Part shown: positions 36,383-44,359 of the stretch, one piece after another
Layout of the letters: each line of letters starts with the position of its first letter
How positions within the stretch are numbered: the first letter of the stretch is position 1
Assembly (NCBI RefSeq): GCF_015169395.1
Contig: NZ_CP063458.1
Location: 7,027,954 to 7,091,953, forward strand
Length of the DNA: 64,000 nt
Source: Humisphaera borealis
GTDB taxonomy: Bacteria; Planctomycetota; Phycisphaerae; Tepidisphaerales; Tepidisphaeraceae
Reading direction: 5' to 3'
Notes under the pieces: generated by a model
Told to the model about the DNA's origin: nothing
Seen by the model: the letters and a program-made list of their open reading frames with translations, nothing else
The model's database searches: none
Made by a program: the position numbers and the translations under genes

Positions 36383-37453
36383 ATGCGCCAGTCGTCGAAG
36401 CTTGCGGAGTTCATGGACGCGAAACCGTCCGCGCGGTCGAAGCAGTCCACATTCTCGTCTGCCCAGCGGGATGCGATTCTTGCCGGGGTGCCGCCGGTCG
36501 GGATGTTTCAGCCGTTCGTGTCGCCAGCGCCGGAGATGTGCGGCGGGTTTGGGTCGGATCGCGGCGCTGCCGCGGTGCCGGTGATGGATGGCTCGCCGAC
36601 CTCCAACCCTTGCGATGGCGCGCAGCAGCGTCGGTCGCGGGCGGAGCAGGCGCGGATCAATGGGGCTCGGTCGCGCGGACCGGTGACGCCGGCGGGCAAA
36701 GCCGCCAGCTCGCAGAATGCGCTCAAGCACGGGTTGTGCGCCCGGGGCGTTTTGATTCCGGGGGAGGACCCGGCGATCTACCAAGCGTTTGTGGATGATT
36801 TTATCGTCGAGCTGAACGCCGTCGGATCGCTGCAGGTGACGCTGGCCGAGCGGGCGGCGGAGCTGGCGTGGAAGCTCAAGCGGGTGCCGGTGCTGGAGTC
36901 GTCCATCTTCGCCGGGCGGCGCGAAACGCGCAAGCTCGACGACCTGGCGCTCGGCGGTTTGGGCGATCTGGTCCAGGAGATGCTGAGCGACGACGACACG
37001 ATGCTGGTCCGCCTGCAGCGGTACGAGCTGCGGCTGGAGCGGTCGATGCGCGGGTGCTTGCGCGAATTGCGCGAGGTGCAGCGGCATGCGGTGTTGTACG
37101 GGGCGCGAGAGCGGGGAGATCCGTCGGCGGATGACGCGGGAGATGTTGCGATGGATGACTTCGCGACGGACTTTGCGGCAATGGACGGTGGCACGATGAA
37201 TGGTGTTACTGCGGATGGTGCCACGTCGGGTGACGTCACGACTGATGGGGCGATGACGCCGGTGTCTGAGGTACTCCGAAGACCCGGATGCCCCGCGCCG
37301 ATCGCACCAGGAATCCGGGTCTTCGGGGTACCTCAGACACCGGCGTTCATCAGTGCGCCGGGTTCGTTCGACGCGTTGGGTTCGTTTGGCTTTCCTTGGG
37401 TTCATTCCGCAGAAACAGGAGGAGGTGGAGGATGGACATCAGCGGGTGCGTGA
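36383..37453 (+). CDS. Unknown protein, 'NALKHGL' family, carrying a repeat insertion
   Basis: This 356-residue protein has no signal peptide. GGAGG five bases before ATG 36383 supports the start. The recognisable core is 'ARINGARSRGPVTPAGKAAS' followed by 'SQNALKHGLCARG' and 'IPGEDPAIYQAF' (residues about 92-135). This motif is widespread in planctomycete, acidobacterial and other genomes and has no known function. It is followed by helical, charged sequence to about 250. The end, from about residue 265, is low complexity and then made of translated inverted repeat (37259-37343), so the natural C-terminus may lie earlier. It sits among repeats, which hints at mobile or variable DNA. Confidence 0.7.
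   Translation: MRQSSKLAEFMDAKPSARSKQSTFSSAQRDAILAGVPPVGMFQPFVSPAPEMCGGFGSDRGAAAVPVMDGSPTSNPCDGAQQRRSRAEQARINGARSRGPVTPAGKAASSQNALKHGLCARGVLIPGEDPAIYQAFVDDFIVELNAVGSLQVTLAERAAELAWKLKRVPVLESSIFAGRRETRKLDDLALGGLGDLVQEMLSDDDTMLVRLQRYELRLERSMRGCLRELREVQRHAVLYGARERGDPSADDAGDVAMDDFATDFAAMDGGTMNGVTADGATSGDVTTDGAMTPVSEVLRRPGCPAPIAPGIRVFGVPQTPAFISAPGSFDALGSFGFPWVHSAETGGGGGWTSAGA
37259..37343. repeat. Near-perfect inverted repeat inside a gene
   Basis: The arms at 37259-37289 and 37313-37343 match at 30 of 31 positions (left arm CCGGTGTCTGAGGTACTCCG...). Pairing extends outward with a one-base gap. The loop has 23 bases. It is a MITE-like element in frame with the surrounding gene. Confidence 0.8.
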
Positions 37454-37984
37454 CGTCGCTCGCACGGCTTGGAAAGCCGTGTTACGGACGCCTTGGCGGA
37501 CAATGTTGTCGGGTTCGTTCGGCGTTTTCGCCTGTGACGGGTTCTCGGGTTCGTTTGGCGCATTCGGCGAACCAGAGTGCTGCGGCGGTTCCGCCATGGG
37601 ATAAGGACGGACACCGATGCAGGACCGGAGGCGTCATCAGTGACACGGGCTTCCAGCCCGTGCGGGGTGCGTTGTAGTAGGAAGCGTTTGCGATTTCTCA
37701 ACTCCGATGCCTGACGCACGGGCTGGAAGCCCGTGTCACTAATGACGCCGTTCTTTGCCACGGCGGGCGTTCGGCGTGCTCGGAGAGCGTGGGGCGAATC
37801 GCCGTCTTTGACCGAGCCGGCTGGCGAATGAAGCCGGGGCGTTTACCGCCGAATCCGACCCTGCCGGGAGCCGGCACCGACGTCGCTGCGGTGCGAACTG
37901 GCCGCGCATCCTGTAAAAGCTATCCACGAACCCCGAATCTGTCGGGACTTTTCGTGATGGGGTTGGCGGATCTAATGAAGGGCC
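37454..37984. other. Repeat-rich intergenic region
   Basis: This gap of 531 bases holds the 120-base inverted-repeat element at 37630-37749 and GAAGGG just before the helicase start. No convincing gene was found on either strand. Confidence 0.5.
37630..37749. repeat. 120-bp MITE-like inverted repeat
   Basis: The arms at 37630-37663 and 37716-37749 match at 33 of 34 positions (core GACACGGGCTTCCAGCCCGT, itself containing a short palindrome). The 52-base centre has no coding potential. Confidence 0.85.
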
Positions 37985-37987
37985 GTG

Positions 37988-39721
37988 ATGGCAGCCGATG
38001 TCGAGGAAGTCGTTGAATCTGGTGCAACCGACGGTTTTGGAGGTCTCGGCCTGGATGCCGGGCTGATCAAGACGTTGTCTGATCTCGGCTACGAAGAGCC
38101 GACACCGATCCAGCGAGAGACCATTCCGCCGTTGCTCGCCGGGCGCGATCTGATCGGGCAGGCCGCGACGGGTACCGGTAAGACGGCGGCGTTCGCGTTG
38201 CCGATCCTTCAGCGCATCGCCGCCGCGGGCAAGGACCGTCCGCGGCCGTCGGCGCTGGTGCTCGTGCCGACGCGCGAACTGGCGATGCAGGTCGCCGAGG
38301 CGATGCACAAGTACGGTAACCGGCTGAAGGTGACGACGATCCCGATCTACGGCGGGCACTCGTTCGGGCAGCAGGCGCAGGCGCTGCAGCGGGGCGTGGA
38401 CGTGGTGGTGGCGACGCCGGGACGGGCGGTCGATCACATCGGTCGCAAGACGATGAACCTGAGCGGCATCTCGGTTCTGGCGCTGGACGAAGCCGACGAA
38501 ATGCTGGACATGGGGTTCGCCGACGACCTGGAGACGATCCTGTCGGCGACGCCGGAAACGCGGCAGACGATCTTCTTTTCCGCGACGCTGCCGCCGCGCA
38601 TCGCCGGGATGGCCAAGCGGTACCTGCGTGACCCGCTCCGCATCCACATCGAGCAGGAGAAGCCGACCAAGGGCATCGCGCCGAAGGTCCGCCAGACGGC
38701 GTACATCATTCCGCGCAGCCGCAAGCTGGAGGTGCTCGGCCGGGTGCTCGACATGGAAGACCCGCGGTCGGCGTTGATCTTCTGCCGCACGCGGACCGAG
38801 GTGGACAGCCTGACCGAACGGCTCAACGCGCACGGTTACCGGGCGCAGTCGCTGCACGGCGGCATCACGCAGGACCAGCGCAGCCGGGTCATCAAGCGAC
38901 TGAAGGACGGCGCAATTGACCTGGTCGTTGCCACTGACGTGGCGGCGCGAGGCCTGGACATCGAGAACCTGGCGCTGGTGGTGAACTATGACGTGCCGGC
39001 CAACCCCGATGCGTACGTGCATCGCATCGGCCGCGTTGGCCGGGCGGGGCGCGAGGGTGTCGCGGTCACGCTGGTCGATCCGCGCGAGTCGCGCCTGCTG
39101 GGCCAGTTTGCGCGTCAGGCGGGTGGACGGATCGAAACGGCGCTGGTGCCGACCGTCACCGATCTGCGGGCCAAGCGACTGGAGCTGACCCGCGCCGCGA
39201 TTCGCGAAGCGATTCTCGCCGGCGGGCTCGACCGGTATCGCGTGGCCGTCGAATCGCTGGCGCAGGAGCACGATCTGATGACGGTTGCGCTGGCGTGTGT
39301 GAAGCTTGCCCACAAGGCGGCCGGCGGCGACCGGGACGACGGCGAGGACGGCGACCCGTCCCGGCCTTCCGGCCCGACCGGCGGCAAATCCGGCGGCGCG
39401 AAGCCCGCCAGCGCTCGCACGACCGCGGCCAGCCCCGGCAGTGCCGCACCCGTTGAGGAAGAACCGGCGGCGGCGATGTCGCGGCTGTATGTCGGTGTCG
39501 GCCGAACCGACGGCATCCTGCCGCAGCACATTATCGCGGCGATCACCGGGCTGACCGGCATCATGGGAGAGCAGATCGGCACCGTGGAAATCGCCGACCG
39601 CCATTCGGTCGTCGAAGTGCCCGAGTCGCTGGTCGAGAAAGTGATCTACGGCATGCGGAAGTGCCGCATCCGCGGCCGGAAGGCGGCGGTGCGGCGGTTC
39701 CTGGATAACCGCCAGCCTTGA
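37988..39721 (+). CDS. deaD: DEAD-box RNA helicase with DbpA-type C-terminal domain
   Basis: This 577-residue helicase shows the motifs in order: Q motif 'TPIQRETIPPLL', I 'ATGTGKT', Ia 'VPTRELAMQ', Ib 'TPGR', II 'DEAD', III 'SAT', V 'ATDVAARGLD' and VI 'HRIGRVGRAG'. After a linker rich in Gly, Pro and Ala (about 445-490) comes 'MSRLYVGVGRTDGILPQHII' to the end. This is the DbpA/CsdA RNA-binding domain, which directs such helicases to structured RNA in ribosome assembly and cold adaptation. GTG 37985 directly precedes ATG 37988, and GAAGGG is just upstream. It is probably a CsdA/DeaD-like enzyme; the exact target RNA is not shown. Confidence 0.92.
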   Translation: MAADVEEVVESGATDGFGGLGLDAGLIKTLSDLGYEEPTPIQRETIPPLLAGRDLIGQAATGTGKTAAFALPILQRIAAAGKDRPRPSALVLVPTRELAMQVAEAMHKYGNRLKVTTIPIYGGHSFGQQAQALQRGVDVVVATPGRAVDHIGRKTMNLSGISVLALDEADEMLDMGFADDLETILSATPETRQTIFFSATLPPRIAGMAKRYLRDPLRIHIEQEKPTKGIAPKVRQTAYIIPRSRKLEVLGRVLDMEDPRSALIFCRTRTEVDSLTERLNAHGYRAQSLHGGITQDQRSRVIKRLKDGAIDLVVATDVAARGLDIENLALVVNYDVPANPDAYVHRIGRVGRAGREGVAVTLVDPRESRLLGQFARQAGGRIETALVPTVTDLRAKRLELTRAAIREAILAGGLDRYRVAVESLAQEHDLMTVALACVKLAHKAAGGDRDDGEDGDPSRPSGPTGGKSGGAKPASARTTAASPGSAAPVEEEPAAAMSRLYVGVGRTDGILPQHIIAAITGLTGIMGEQIGTVEIADRHSVVEVPESLVEKVIYGMRKCRIRGRKAAVRRFLDNRQP

Positions 39722-39772
39722 GGCAAGACCACGGGGAAGCCAGTCCCCGATCGACCCAGGAGATTGTAGATC

Positions 39773-40669
39773 ATGCGATTTCTACCCAACGCGATTCGGC
39801 TGACGCTGGCAGTATTCCTGGGGTTTGTCGCGTTTGGCGGCGGCGCGCCATCGGCCGAGCCGCCGGCCGCTGCCATCAAGTTCATTGATGTGCATGTCCA
39901 CGCGCATCCCTGCACGCCCGGCGGACTGGACGTTGTGGCCGAATGGATGGCGCGGAACCAGATCGACCGCTGCATTGTCAGCCCGCTGAATCACAAGGGG
40001 TCCCGCGACTACACCGACGACGATCGAAAGACCATGCTCGCGAACTTTGCCCATTACAAGGGCAGGATCGATCGCATGTGCATCATCGACGCCGGCCAGG
40101 TGCAGACGGTCGATGAGGCGGTGAAGATTCTTCAGAAAGAGGTCGCCGACGGCGCGATTGCCTTCGGCGAGCACTACGGCGTGGGGCTGATGTTCGACGA
40201 TCCGAAGAACATGCTGCTTTACGAGGCGTGCGAGAAGGTCGGCCTGCCGGTGATGTTCCACATCGACCAGAATAAGAACATGGTCGAGAAGGGCATGGAG
40301 CGGGTGGACAACGTCCTCAAGCGATTTCCCAAGTGCAGGCTGATTGCCCATGCCTACTGGTGGCGGCAGTTGAAGGACGCCGACCGTCAGCTCCAGCAGT
40401 TTCCGAACCTGTATGCCGACGTGTCGGGCACGGTGGTCCCCGACCTGCTGAGCCGCGATACCAAGTTTGCCCGCGAGTTCGTCATCCGTAACCAGGACAA
40501 ACTGCTGTTCGGCACCGATGAGGGATGGTGGTCGTTCAAGAAAAACCCGTCGCCGTACAAGCACTACACCTTCTTCGAATCGCTCGATCTTCCCGCCGAG
40601 GTGCGCTACAAGGTCTATCGCGGCAACGCCGAGAAGCTGTTCGGGTGGAAGGGGGTGGAGAAGAAGTGA
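39773..40669 (+). CDS. Secreted amidohydrolase-fold protein
   Basis: This 298-residue protein has the signal peptide 'LTLAVFLGFVAFGGG' (about 10-25). Metal-binding residues of the amidohydrolase/TIM-barrel type are visible: HxHxH in 'IDVHVHAHPC', His in 'PVMFHIDQ' and 'LIAHAYWW', and Asp in 'FGTDEGWW'. This resembles the amidohydrolase-2 group (decarboxylases and hydrolases of lactones or phenolic acids). It starts 51 bases after the helicase stop, on the same strand, with AGGAG about ten bases before the ATG. The substrate is unknown. Confidence 0.8.
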   Translation: MRFLPNAIRLTLAVFLGFVAFGGGAPSAEPPAAAIKFIDVHVHAHPCTPGGLDVVAEWMARNQIDRCIVSPLNHKGSRDYTDDDRKTMLANFAHYKGRIDRMCIIDAGQVQTVDEAVKILQKEVADGAIAFGEHYGVGLMFDDPKNMLLYEACEKVGLPVMFHIDQNKNMVEKGMERVDNVLKRFPKCRLIAHAYWWRQLKDADRQLQQFPNLYADVSGTVVPDLLSRDTKFAREFVIRNQDKLLFGTDEGWWSFKKNPSPYKHYTFFESLDLPAEVRYKVYRGNAEKLFGWKGVEKK

Positions 40670-40718
40670 GCCGCGGCGGCGCTGGAGTCGAGCAGCGCAC
40701 TGGTGTGTGCGGCGAGAA

Positions 40719-42161
40719 CTACTTCAACAGGTCGGGGTAATGCCGCTTGATGAGTGCCTGTTCTTCGGCTGAAAGCGCCGACAAGGGCACCGGCTTGTCA
40801 GCGGGCCTTAGCCCCTTCTGGTTCAGTCGGTTCATCAGGCTCCAGTTGCGGACGTGCTTGCCCGGCTGCGGATCGGGCGGCTCTTGGGCCGGCAAGTCGT
40901 ATCGCGTGAAATCAATGACGACCTCGGAGGCGTCGCGGCCGGCGTCCCCCAGCAATGCCAGGCGGAAGTCCTTGTTCATGAACCAGCGTATCTGCTTTTC
41001 GGGTTCAGACCCCGGGAACCCCGAGCCTCGCTTGACGAACTGGTAATCAAGTTTTTCGTTGTCCTTGAACTGCTGCCGCCAGAGTGTGCCGAACTCGCCG
41101 TGGGTGATGCACTTGGCTTCCGGCCAGCGGCGGCGGATTTCAGTGAGCCATTGCTCCAGGCCATCCATGCCGTTGCGGCCGCGATAGCCGTAGATCTTGC
41201 GACCTTCGACCAATGCCAGTTCCCAGATGCTGGTCACCCAGGCGAAGCCGTTTGCTTTGAAGCCGTCGTCGAAATGCGTGGCCGTGGTGGCGAGCATTTG
41301 TGCAAGGCCTTTTTCCGTTCCGTAGCCCAGGAGTGTCTCGATGGGCCCGACGCCGGCACGGCTCCTGAAGCCTCCGGTTTGCCCGGCGCGACGGGCGTTG
41401 AGGAAGTCCACGGTCCAGCCGTCGAGGTTGACGCAGTCGATCTTGTCTTCCTTGCCCTGAGCCGGTTTCAGGAAGTGTTCGCGCGACGGGTAGTAGGGGT
41501 AGGCGACGGAGCCGTCACCGTCGCCGTTGTCGACGGCGTGCTGGCTCCAGATGTTCCCCTGGCAGACGTGGATGCCTTCGGTTTCGGAGAGATAACGCAG
41601 GTTCTGGGCGGAGAGGAAGCCGGCGATCACGCAGCGAGGCCGATAGCCGTTGCCCACCATCTCCGACACGAGCCGAAGCCCGTCGTGCAGGTCACGATTC
41701 ACCTGCTCGCGGGAGTTGTACATGTTCGCGAAGTATCCGGCCGGAAGAAAGGTGACCTCGTCGCCGAGTTGCTGGTGGTAGGAGACCACGAGCTTCCGCA
41801 GGGCCTGGTAGTCCGGCCGTTGGTCGTTCAACGCGAGCCAGGTGAAGGCCCAGGTGATCCTTGCCCCGGGCCAGGCGCGGGCGATGGTTTCGCGAAACAG
41901 CTTCGCCTCGGCGGGCGTGTGCAGGCTGGATTCATCCGGGCCATGAGCCGTTTCCCGGGTGACCTCGATCTGCCGGACCCGCACGACGGTGGCGAACGTG
42001 ACGAACCGGTGCCCCATAAGGGTAAGCGGTGCGTCGGTTGCGGTTGGGGCGGCGGGTGCCGCAGGCACAGCGTTGTCGGTGCCGGTCTTGTGTTGCAGGG
42101 CACTGCAGGCCATGCCCACCAGGAGAACGCCAAAAGCCGTCGCCGCGAGCAGTCTCTTCAT
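40719..42161 (-). CDS. Exported DUF3863-like protein
   Basis: This 480-residue protein starts MKRLLAATAFGVLLVGMACS (ATG 42161; the frame extends 20 codons further up without signal features). Blocks 'LMGHRFVTFATVVRVRQIEV', 'TRETAHGPDESSLHTPAEA', 'YHQQLGDEVTFLPAGYFANM' and 'IHVCQGNIWSQHAVDNGDGD' fit, from memory, the DUF3863 family of Bacteroidetes and planctomycetes. The pattern of strands and 'YGYRGRNGMDGLEQWLTEIR' suggests a deacetylase-like barrel, with no proven activity. It is encoded 90 bases after a metalloprotease gene on the same strand, so the two may be co-expressed. Confidence 0.7.
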   Translation of the reverse strand: MKRLLAATAFGVLLVGMACSALQHKTGTDNAVPAAPAAPTATDAPLTLMGHRFVTFATVVRVRQIEVTRETAHGPDESSLHTPAEAKLFRETIARAWPGARITWAFTWLALNDQRPDYQALRKLVVSYHQQLGDEVTFLPAGYFANMYNSREQVNRDLHDGLRLVSEMVGNGYRPRCVIAGFLSAQNLRYLSETEGIHVCQGNIWSQHAVDNGDGDGSVAYPYYPSREHFLKPAQGKEDKIDCVNLDGWTVDFLNARRAGQTGGFRSRAGVGPIETLLGYGTEKGLAQMLATTATHFDDGFKANGFAWVTSIWELALVEGRKIYGYRGRNGMDGLEQWLTEIRRRWPEAKCITHGEFGTLWRQQFKDNEKLDYQFVKRGSGFPGSEPEKQIRWFMNKDFRLALLGDAGRDASEVVIDFTRYDLPAQEPPDPQPGKHVRNWSLMNRLNQKGLRPADKPVPLSALSAEEQALIKRHYPDLLK

Positions 42162-42251
42162 AGCAGGAGCCTGTCTTTGTCGTAGATGCCAGACTTTGTT
42201 GAACGGGGTGACGGGCGACATCGCCGAGGATGGCGACGCAGTTTCGGCGGC

Positions 42252-43478
42252 CTATGGCTTGGCGTCGCCGTTGGCGGCTTTTTCGCGGGCTCGGGCCTTG
42301 GCCTTGATGTCTTCGTTGGCCTGCTTCAGCCGCTGTGGCCACTCGAAGGTGGGGGCCTTGGAAGGGTCGTAGCCTTCCATGTGGCCAACGAGACGGGTGG
42401 CAGGCTTGCTGTACTTCAGTTCGGTGTCGCCGAAGACTTCGCGGCACATCGCGGCAAGGCCGGGGTCGTATTCGATCAGCTGTGAGCGCAGATGGACGTG
42501 GTTGTGGTCGTGGTCGTTTACGCGGTTGTCGTCGAACCAGGATTGCACGCCCTCGGCGAAATACTCGCTGTGGTTCACCGAGGCGTATTTGCCTTTCCAG
42601 AGGCCGGCTTTCATCGCGGCGTCGTAGGTCGCCTTGAGGCGTGTGTCGAAGGTGGGATCGACATTGAGCATGCCGCGGAGGTGAATGTTATGGGCAAACT
42701 CGTGGATGAGAATGCACTCTTTGACATACGGGTCGCCCGGGTAGCCAAGCACGTTTTCCTCGGCGACGGTGCAGTAAGGATCGGTCTCGCTGCCGCCGAG
42801 GCCGCGGGCGCGGGCGTCCCAGTAGTCCTTCGGGTCGATCTTGCTGAAGCCGGGTACCCTTGCGGTGGCCATGCGGGCGAATTCCGGCAGGTCGGTGGTG
42901 TATTCGTTGTGGGCCATGACGCACATGCGTGCGCCGCTCTTGATCATCGCGTCGCGCACGTCGGGGCGCTTGGCGAGCATAATGTCCACGAGGTAGGCGG
43001 CTTCCTTGAGTGCGTAGGGGTTCACCTTTGCAGAAGCGACGATGGGGAACCCGTTGGCGCTGACCTGCTGGGTATAGAACGCGGGAACGCCGTCGCGGCC
43101 CTTGGGATCGAAGCGGAACCCCTGCACCGGCACCAGGCTGGTCACGGCGGCTTCCGACTTGTCCTCACGCCCGACGACGACGAATCGATGACCGATTTCG
43201 GTCGAGATGATCGTGTTCTTGCCGGGCGAGACCGACCCGTTGGCCACTCGGTCGTTGTCGGACCGAAGCCAGAAGATGTCGATGGGCTGCGGGCTGCCGT
43301 TGATGATCTGCAGCTTCGGGCGTCGGGCGTCGGGGGCATCGGCGGCAGAGGCGGCGGGCATTGTGGCAGCGGCGAAAGCCAGCAAGAGGAACCGGAAAAC
43401 CCATTTGGCGCTAACGGCGCGGGCTGCCAGGCGGTGCGAGCCGGGGAAACGGGGCGACAGGGCAGGCGGGGATATCAT
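42252..43478 (-). CDS. Exported HEFAH zinc protease with VHL-beta domain
   Basis: This 408-residue protein has an N-terminal signal ending near 'AASAADAP' (residue 48). Residues about 53-105 form a VHL-beta-like module: 'KLQIINGSPQPIDIFWLRSD', then 'NTIISTEIGHRFVVVGRED'. The catalytic part has 'ILIHEFAHNIHLRG' (HExxH with a following His) and further on 'VNHSEYFAEGVQSWFDDN', where Glu is a candidate third zinc ligand. This fits gluzincin-like peptidases. Together with the S9 protein at 31-34 kb it is the second exported peptidase in the window joined to a VHL-beta domain. Confidence 0.78.
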   Translation of the reverse strand: MISPPALSPRFPGSHRLAARAVSAKWVFRFLLLAFAAATMPAASAADAPDARRPKLQIINGSPQPIDIFWLRSDNDRVANGSVSPGKNTIISTEIGHRFVVVGREDKSEAAVTSLVPVQGFRFDPKGRDGVPAFYTQQVSANGFPIVASAKVNPYALKEAAYLVDIMLAKRPDVRDAMIKSGARMCVMAHNEYTTDLPEFARMATARVPGFSKIDPKDYWDARARGLGGSETDPYCTVAEENVLGYPGDPYVKECILIHEFAHNIHLRGMLNVDPTFDTRLKATYDAAMKAGLWKGKYASVNHSEYFAEGVQSWFDDNRVNDHDHNHVHLRSQLIEYDPGLAAMCREVFGDTELKYSKPATRLVGHMEGYDPSKAPTFEWPQRLKQANEDIKAKARAREKAANGDAKP

Positions 43479-43749
43479 GGATTTGGCTCGCTTCTTGAAG
43501 GGCGTGCATTAAGCAGTCACGGCGGTGGCGATTCCGTGCTCGCCGTACGCCCGAGGTCGGCGGGACCGGCAGCCCAGTGTAACTCATTTGCAGGGAATCG
43601 CTTCCAGTTGTACGTCCGACGCGGTTTGACGTCCGGCTTCTTCGCACTTGGGCGCGGGATCGCGACGGTCGGGGCTGCGTTCGCGGATATCCTGCCGATC
43701 GTCGTCCTCGAAAACAAGGAGTGCCCGGTGTATCGCCATCCTCTCCCGC

Positions 43750-43779
43750 TTGACGGGTTCGGCCGGTTGCCGGTACATT
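43750..43779 (+). promoter_or_regulatory. Sigma-70-like promoter upstream of fusA
   Basis: TTGACG (43750-43755), an 18-base spacer, TACATT (43774-43779). It implies a leader of more than 500 bases if it drives fusA, or a separate small RNA. Confidence 0.6.
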
Positions 43780-43908
43780 CTCTCCCCTCATCGTCTGCGT
43801 ACATGGGCCGGAATCCGCCGATCGGTTGCCAAACAAGACCGGGCCGATCGACGTACCAGCGATGCGTTCCAACAAGGAGTGGCCGTGAAGAACGATCTTC
43901 GTTCGTAA

Positions 43909-44084
43909 CGGCTCCGACTGACTCCAAGCCCCTGCAAGGGTCAGTCCGCGGAGCCGACGGACCTTTGCAATCATCGTGGCGGATCGAGCGAAGACGGGTT
44001 TACCCCCAGTAAGCACGTCTGACGGCTGGTTCCGCCGGGAGCTTCGGAGCAACCCCGCCTGAAGCTCACCCATCGAAGGTGGGT
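43909..44084 (+). ncRNA. Candidate structured RNA upstream of fusA
   Basis: Three strong stems lie in series. CGGCTCCGACTGAC (43909-43922) pairs with GTCAGT and CGGAGCCG (43940-43956). GAGCTTC (44039-44045) pairs with GAAGCTC (44061-44067). ACCCATC (44068-44074) pairs with GGTGGGT (44078-44084). The last hairpin followed by TATTCC recalls the 3' part of 6S RNAs, but the rest was not matched to a named family. It could be a leader of fusA or a free RNA. Confidence 0.35.
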
Positions 44085-44146
44085 TATTCCACCGAACAGT
44101 TCAGAGCAGTTCCTGACGATTCCGCGGCTTTGGATGGTGGATCGCA

Positions 44147-44200
44147 GATTCGAAATCTCAGATTTGAGATTTCCGATTTGAGATCCGAATCCGAAATGTC
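44147..44200. repeat. AT-rich palindromic repeat
   Basis: It contains the perfect dyad GAAATCTCA-GATT-TGAGATTTC (44153-44174) and further degenerate copies (CGATTTGAGATCCGAATC). It contrasts with the GC-rich surroundings. Confidence 0.7.
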
Positions 44201-44359
44201 GGAGCTTCAGGCACCGAAGTGTGGAAACGACGGGTCCTTCGCCAGTGCCGGTGTACGCGGCGTAAACAGGCGAAGGGATCGAGTCTCTGACACTCGGGAA
44301 CGAGGACACTTGGCCGGCGTCACATTCAACACCGCCGGCCGGAATTGAAGAGAGCTTTT

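Larger units (their letters stand above)
43479..44359. other. Long region before fusA with promoter and structured RNA candidate
   Basis: This 881-base gap lies between divergent genes. The first 270 bases hold no gene of coding character. A promoter (43750-43779), the structured segment (43909-44084) and an AT-rich palindromic repeat (44147-44200) follow, then the EF-G start. Confidence 0.5.

Noticed and set aside
37739-39604. Minus-strand frame of 621 codons
   Set aside because: It lies opposite the DEAD-box helicase with all motifs intact; the translation is Arg/His/Asp-rich without structure.
43517-43927. Minus-strand frame of 136 codons in the fusA upstream gap
   Set aside because: Composition is not protein-like, no ribosome site or homology, and it overlaps the promoter and first stem.
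42492-44012. Plus-strand frame of 506 codons running across the metalloprotease and into the fusA leader
   Set aside because: It has no family motifs, is antisense to a gene with HEFAH and VHL-like domains, and its end runs over the structured leader.
43909-44084. Firm assignment of the fusA-upstream RNA as 6S, tmRNA or RNase P RNA
   Set aside because: Only the 3' hairpin recalls 6S; conserved RNase P and tmRNA cores are absent, so it is kept as an unnamed candidate.
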